Of a stretch of DNA of 5,430 nt, positions 4,381 to 5,430 are shown piece by piece. The notes beneath the pieces were generated by a model that worked only from the letters and a program-made list of their open reading frames with translations, did not search any database and was not told the origin of the DNA. The translations under genes and the position numbers were made by a program. Each line of letters starts with the position of its first letter. Within the stretch, counting starts at the first letter, position 1. Origin of the DNA: Bacteroidia bacterium (lineage in GTDB: Bacteria > Bacteroidota > Bacteroidia > B-17B0 > Aurantibacillaceae); NCBI GenBank assembly GCA_014379485.1, contig JACMLS010000319.1, positions 1 through 5,430 on the forward strand, written 5' to 3'.

Positions 4381-5430
4381 TTACGCTTTATATCTGCGTG
4401 TTAAATCTTTAGCAACTGTTTCTAATGTATTTGTGATCTCATCATTTAAAACACCTGCTTTTAACTGATCAAGTGTTGCTTTATGAGTAGCTTCCATTAT
4501 ATCCAAAAATTCTTTTTCTGTTTCTCTTATTTTATTGATTGGAACATCTCTGAAAAGATTTTTTGTTCCGCAATAAATAATTGCCACCTGCTGCTCAACA
4601 CGTAATGGAGATGCAGCATTTTGTTTCAGAATTTCTACGTTACGCGCTCCCTTATCGATAACAGATTTAGTTGCAGCATCTAAGTCAGAACCGAATTTTG
4701 CAAAGGCTTCCAGCTCGCGGTATTGTGCCTGATCAAGTTTTAAAGTTCCTGCAATTTTTTTCATCGATTTGATCTGTGCATTTCCTCCAACACGAGATAC
4801 CGAAATACCTACGTTAATTGCCGGACGAACACCAGAGTTAAATAAATTCGATTCCAAAAAGATCTGACCATCTGTAATAGAAATTACGTTGGTTGGAATG
4901 TATGCAGAAACGTCACCTGCCTGTGTTTCAATAATTGGTAATGCTGTTAATGATCCACCGCCTTTTACAATTGGTTTTAAATTGTCAGGAAGGTCGTTCA
5001 TGTTCTTAGCAATATCATCGTTGTTATTGATCTTTGCAGCACGCTCTAATAAACGACTGTGAAGATAGAACACGTCACCAGGATATGCCTCACGCCCCGG
5101 AGGACGACGTAGTAATAAAGAAACTTCGCGGTAAGCTACTGCTTGTTTAGAAAGATCATCATACACAATCAATGCAGGACGACCGGTATCTCTGAAAAAT
5201 TCTCCGATTGCAGCGCCTGCGAAAGGTGCATAAAACTGCATTGGAGCAGGATCTGCAGAAGAAGCTGCCACAATAACTGTGTAAGCCATTGCTCCTGTTT
5301 CTTCTAATAAACGCAATACGTTTGCAACTGTAGAACCTTTTTGTCCGATTGCAACGTAGATACAAAACACAGGTTTTCCTGCATCGTAAAATTCTTTTTG
5401 GTTGATGATTGTATCAAGAGCAACAGTAGT
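4381..5430 (-). CDS. atpA: F1Fo ATP synthase alpha subunit, 5' end beyond the window
   Basis: The last 349 residues are present, and the frame is open to the right edge of the window. The first visible residues, TTVALDTIINQ, directly follow the P-loop GDRQTGKT of alpha subunits, so the Walker A motif and about 170 N-terminal residues lie outside. The GTG at 5370 is an internal valine codon, not a start. The product, numbered from the edge, shows YVAIGQKGS (25-33), Walker B-like ALIVYDD (86-92), the family signature PGREAYPGDVFYLHSRLLERAAKI (110-133) and the arginine finger R213 in SVSRVGG. An insertion at about 134-158, relative to E. coli, precedes GSLTALPIIETQAGD. The subunit forms the non-catalytic nucleotide sites and supplies the arginine to the catalytic beta sites. 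It lies upstream of atpG in the same operon. No frameshift or odd residue is visible. Confidence 0.98.
   Translation of the reverse strand, partial: TTVALDTIINQKEFYDAGKPVFCIYVAIGQKGSTVANVLRLLEETGAMAYTVIVAASSADPAPMQFYAPFAGAAIGEFFRDTGRPALIVYDDLSKQAVAYREVSLLLRRPPGREAYPGDVFYLHSRLLERAAKINNNDDIAKNMNDLPDNLKPIVKGGGSLTALPIIETQAGDVSAYIPTNVISITDGQIFLESNLFNSGVRPAINVGISVSRVGGNAQIKSMKKIAGTLKLDQAQYRELEAFAKFGSDLDAATKSVIDKGARNVEILKQNAASPLRVEQQVAIIYCGTKNLFRDVPINKIRETEKEFLDIMEATHKATLDQLKAGVLNDEITNTLETVAKDLTRRYKA

Noticed and set aside
4318..4382. Inverted repeat with six T considered as a plus-strand terminator
   Set aside because: No plus-strand gene reads towards it, and on the transcribed minus strand it lacks the T-run needed for an intrinsic terminator. 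It is listed as an inverted repeat instead.
5159..5365. Second minus-strand frame inside atpA
   Set aside because: It is an alternative frame of the strongly conserved alpha-subunit gene and has an Arg/Cys-rich, non-protein-like composition.

Overview
The window most likely comes from an AT-rich member of the phylum Bacteroidota. Three things point there. Gene leaders are A-rich and lack Shine-Dalgarno sequences. A -7 box of the Bacteroidota type (TAnnTTTG) occurs at 1700-1707. The ATP synthase genes run alpha then gamma and end in a terminator, with no beta or epsilon gene following, as when atpDC sits elsewhere. I cannot place it below phylum with confidence.

Left part (plus strand): after about 215 bases without a convincing gene comes a complete alpha/beta-hydrolase (216-1016). 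A low-complexity, GGTT/AGTT-rich spacer follows, then a small thioredoxin-fold lipoprotein with a WCGPC active site (1134-1610).

Middle part (plus strand): a compact cluster runs from 1654 to 3259. Two small palindromes and a -7 box precede a HigB/RelE-like toxin gene. Four bases later comes a HigA-like helix-turn-helix antitoxin, and three bases after that a PgeF/YfiH-type multicopper-oxidase-fold enzyme begins at a TTG codon. Toxin and pgeF both lack an ATG start. No separate promoter for pgeF is evident, so the toxin-antitoxin promoter may also drive pgeF, an enzyme of purine nucleoside metabolism or peptidoglycan-precursor quality control.

Right part (minus strand): atpG (gamma) and the 3' two thirds of atpA (alpha) of the F1Fo ATP synthase converge on pgeF. 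Between the convergent genes lie an unusually GC-rich patch (3264-3318) and an 11-bp-stem intrinsic terminator (3321-3351). The 110-base gap between atpA and atpG holds a long imperfect inverted repeat and low-complexity repeats, including an 18-base exact copy of sequence at the end of the hydrolase gene.

No tRNA, rRNA, CRISPR array, insertion sequence or phage structural gene is visible. The least ordinary parts are the toxin-antitoxin/pgeF arrangement and the repeat-bearing intergenic regions. I did not find evidence for a wholly new system.
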